DNA of 64,000 nucleotides from an uncultured Eubacteriales bacterium (GTDB lineage Bacteria; Bacillota; Clostridia; Christensenellales; Borkfalkiaceae). Below, one piece after another: positions 62,225-64,000 of this stretch. Made by a program: the position numbers and the translations under genes. The stretch lies in the NCBI GenBank assembly GCA_900543915.1, contig UQTB01000002.1:66621-130620 (forward strand). The letters run 5' to 3'. Positions within the stretch are counted from its first letter, which is position 1. Each line of letters opens with the position of its first letter. The notes beneath the pieces were generated by a model. That model worked only from the letters and a program-made list of their open reading frames with translations, did not search any database and was not told the DNA's origin.

Positions 62225-63781
62225 ATGATATTTAATGAAGTACTTCTAATTACATCTATTTTGTTAATTAGTGCTATTATGTTCAACAAAATTGGCGGTA
62301 AATTTGGAGTTCCTTCGCTAGTTATTTTTATACTTGTCGGGATACTGGCGGGCTCTGACGGAATTTTAGGAATACATTTTGAAGATTTTACTTTAACTCA
62401 ATTTGTTGGAATTGTTGCGATTTCATACATTCTTTTTATGGGAGGCTTGAGTATAAATATTGATGAATTAAAGCCCGTATACAAAGAAGGTATTATACTT
62501 GCAACGGCAGGTGTTTTTATCACCGGAATTATTGTTGGTGCATGCAGTTACTATCTTTTGAATTTAAGCTTTTTAGAATGTATGCTTTTGGGGGCAATTA
62601 TATCATCAACTGATGCTGCGGCGGTATTCGGGGTTCTACGCTCAAAGAGTATCAGCCTTGGATACAATCTTAAACCGCTTTTAGAATTTGAATCAGGCAG
62701 CAACGACCCAATGGCTGTATTTTTAACTTTGGGAGTTATAGGACTAATCACTGCACAATTAAATGTTTCCGGGCTGGTACTTGACTTTTTTAAGCAAATG
62801 ACCTTAGGTATAGCGTTTGGCTATCTAATTGCAAGACTTACCGTTTGGATTTTAAACAAAATCCGTTTAGAATACGATAGTTTATATGTTGTAATTACTC
62901 TTGCAAGCGTATTATTTGCATATTCATTTATTTCAATTTTGGGCGGCAATGGATTTATAGGCGTTTATATTCTGGGGCTTGCGATGTCTTCAATGAAATT
63001 TGTAAACAAAAAAACACTTATAAAATTCCATGACGCAGTTGCCTGGCTGATGCAGATTGTAATGTTTTTGATTTTAGGGCTTGTTGTAAACTTTAAAGAC
63101 GGTTTTGCATATACAAAACAAGCATTTCTCATTGCACTTATCCTGACATTTATTGCACGGCCTATTGCGGTATTTGTAACAACATTTTTATTTAAAAGAA
63201 GTTTTAAGGAAAAACTAATGATTTCCTGGGTCGGCTTAAGAGGCGCAGCGCCAATTGTGCTTGCGACATTTCCTTTAACAGAAAACATTCCTCACGCAAT
63301 GGAAATATTTAATATTGTATTTTTCGTGGTAATTATCTCGGTACTTTTGCAGGGTACAAGCATTCCGCTAATAGCAAAGCTTTTGCATGTTGATGCTCCG
63401 CTTGAAGTGAACCATGCTTCAGTTCTTGAATACGGCGGCAAAGACACAAATAATCAAATGATTGAATTCACTGTTTCAGAAAATTCCGAAGCCGCTGGAA
63501 GACAATTATATGAACTTAAGCTTCCGCAAGGCAGCCTGGTAAGCTTAATCTACAAAAACGGAGACTATATAATTCCAACAGGTAGTACGACAATTGACCC
63601 GTGCGATGTTTTGTTTGTGCTAATGGATAGAACAAAAGAGCATGAAGTAAGAAAAATTATCTGCACTGAAAAAGCTAGGTTTATCCTTCTTCTGCCTCAT
63701 CTTCCAGGTTTGAGAGTTTGGAATGTTTATTTACAACTCCGATATAACCGCCATCAACAGTTGGTTGTTGATTATAAATAG
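62225..63781 (+). CDS. Cation/proton antiporter (CPA1/NhaP2-like)
   Basis: This 518-residue protein has about 12-13 hydrophobic helices and the CPA signature ESGSNDPMAVFLTLG near 160-175. A cytoplasmic TrkA-C-like domain follows (residues about 405-480, with GSLVSLIYKNGDYIIP). NhaP2-type proteins exchange K+ or Na+ for H+. The last 36 residues (from residue 483, ARFILLLPHLPG) are an antisense reading of the neighbouring gene, so the true end is probably near 63678 (see findings). No ribosome site is seen before 62225. Confidence 0.88.
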   Translation: MIFNEVLLITSILLISAIMFNKIGGKFGVPSLVIFILVGILAGSDGILGIHFEDFTLTQFVGIVAISYILFMGGLSINIDELKPVYKEGIILATAGVFITGIIVGACSYYLLNLSFLECMLLGAIISSTDAAAVFGVLRSKSISLGYNLKPLLEFESGSNDPMAVFLTLGVIGLITAQLNVSGLVLDFFKQMTLGIAFGYLIARLTVWILNKIRLEYDSLYVVITLASVLFAYSFISILGGNGFIGVYILGLAMSSMKFVNKKTLIKFHDAVAWLMQIVMFLILGLVVNFKDGFAYTKQAFLIALILTFIARPIAVFVTTFLFKRSFKEKLMISWVGLRGAAPIVLATFPLTENIPHAMEIFNIVFFVVIISVLLQGTSIPLIAKLLHVDAPLEVNHASVLEYGGKDTNNQMIEFTVSENSEAAGRQLYELKLPQGSLVSLIYKNGDYIIPTGSTTIDPCDVLFVLMDRTKEHEVRKIICTEKARFILLLPHLPGLRVWNVYLQLRYNRHQQLVVDYK

Positions 63782-64000
63782 GTTTATAAGTACCATCAGG
63801 CTGTTTTTCAACCGTACCTAATAGACCGCTACAATCTGCACCTATTTTTACTCTCATTGTCAGATCATCAACGCCTTCTTGTTCTTTAAGTTTATCTACA
63901 ATTTCTTCATATTTACAAGCGACCTCAAGTTGTTGTTGAGCAAGAACATCGTATTCGGTTTGAAGTTTATCCAACTGAGCTTTTGCAGAATTCAGTTCCT
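63681..64000 (-). CDS. Coiled-coil protein, 5' end cut by window edge
   Basis: The frame stays open to the window edge, giving at least 105 residues (ELNSAKAQLDKLQTEY at the left of the visible part). Residues DKLQTEYDVLAQQQLEVACK form heptads, and the C-terminus ends KLSNLEDEAEEG. It looks like a coiled-coil domain followed by a small beta region with YIGVVNKHSK. No family recognised. The minus-strand stop lies at 63681-63683, about two bases from the restored antiporter stop. Confidence 0.6.
   Translation of the reverse strand, partial: ELNSAKAQLDKLQTEYDVLAQQQLEVACKYEEIVDKLKEQEGVDDLTMRVKIGADCSGLLGTVEKQPDGTYKPIYNQQPTVDGGYIGVVNKHSKLSNLEDEAEEG

Noticed and set aside
1..64000. CRISPR array, tRNA, rRNA or complete insertion sequence
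   Set aside because: I found no regularly spaced repeats, no cloverleaf-like tRNA and no transposase anywhere in the window.

Overview
The window appears to join two different genomes. From position 1 to about 58.8 kb the DNA is GC-rich with GC-ending codons. Its genes fit an uncultured Clostridia-type Firmicute, probably from the gut (SepF, RNase J, PFL/UPF0210, a DnaD/DnaC-like primosome pair, DUF951, a PerR-like regulator with reverse rubrerythrin, L-fucose use). From about 58.9 kb to the end the DNA turns AT-rich with A/T-ending codons. The genes there (signal-peptide ankyrin protein, HExxH protein, a short protein with an N-terminal PSFGM motif, CPA1-type antiporter, coiled-coil protein) look like a different lineage; Gastranaerophilales/Melainabacteria is my guess. 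A chimeric contig is the simplest reading; horizontal transfer is the alternative.

Layout. 1-10.5 kb, minus strand: a tight cluster of sbcD, sbcC, an alpha/beta hydrolase, a DUF951 protein, lepB, a small membrane protein, an ACT-domain protein, a UPF0210 protein, pepF and a cut-off membrane protein. 10.6-13.0 kb, plus: DnaD-domain protein and DnaC-like loader. 13.0-19.6 kb, minus: an ABC sugar importer (ATPase, permease, lipoprotein) followed by fucose mutarotase and isomerase and closed by a strong terminator; a divergent AraC-type regulator follows (19.8-20.7 kb). 20.8-23.7 kb, minus: DUF1538 membrane protein, two P-II-like proteins and a beta-phosphoglucomutase-like HAD enzyme. 23.8-32.6 kb, minus: acyltransferase-like protein, asnS, plsX, rnc, smc, ftsY. 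32.6-39.3 kb, minus: YesL-like protein, methyltransferase, hslO, TPR protein, HEAT-like protein, YkvI-like protein and an overlooked 42-aa protein.

39.4-43.1 kb, plus: asd, yggS, sepF, guaA, then a frameshifted RibD-type reductase. 44.5-48.5 kb, minus: RNase J, O-methyltransferase, U32 peptidase, GrpB-family protein. 48.6-50.9 kb, plus: serC-serA. 51.0-51.3 kb holds an orphan regulatory leader: promoter, long inverted repeat, 18-codon mini-ORF overlapping a terminator that competes with an anti-terminator, a second mini-ORF, but no structural gene. This is the most unusual element here and looks like an antibiotic-type attenuator whose gene has been lost. 51.4-53.1 kb, minus: reverse rubrerythrin and a Fur/PerR regulator under a promoter overlapped by a perfect Fur-type box, and trmB. 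53.2 kb, plus: an unknown 116-aa protein. 53.6-58.7 kb, minus: tyrS, YigZ-family, recX, nnr, aminotransferase.

I saw no rRNA, tRNA, CRISPR array or complete insertion sequence. Many -35/-10 promoters could be read directly. Two genes (RibD-type reductase and antiporter) break at short A-runs, which may be real mutations or consensus errors.
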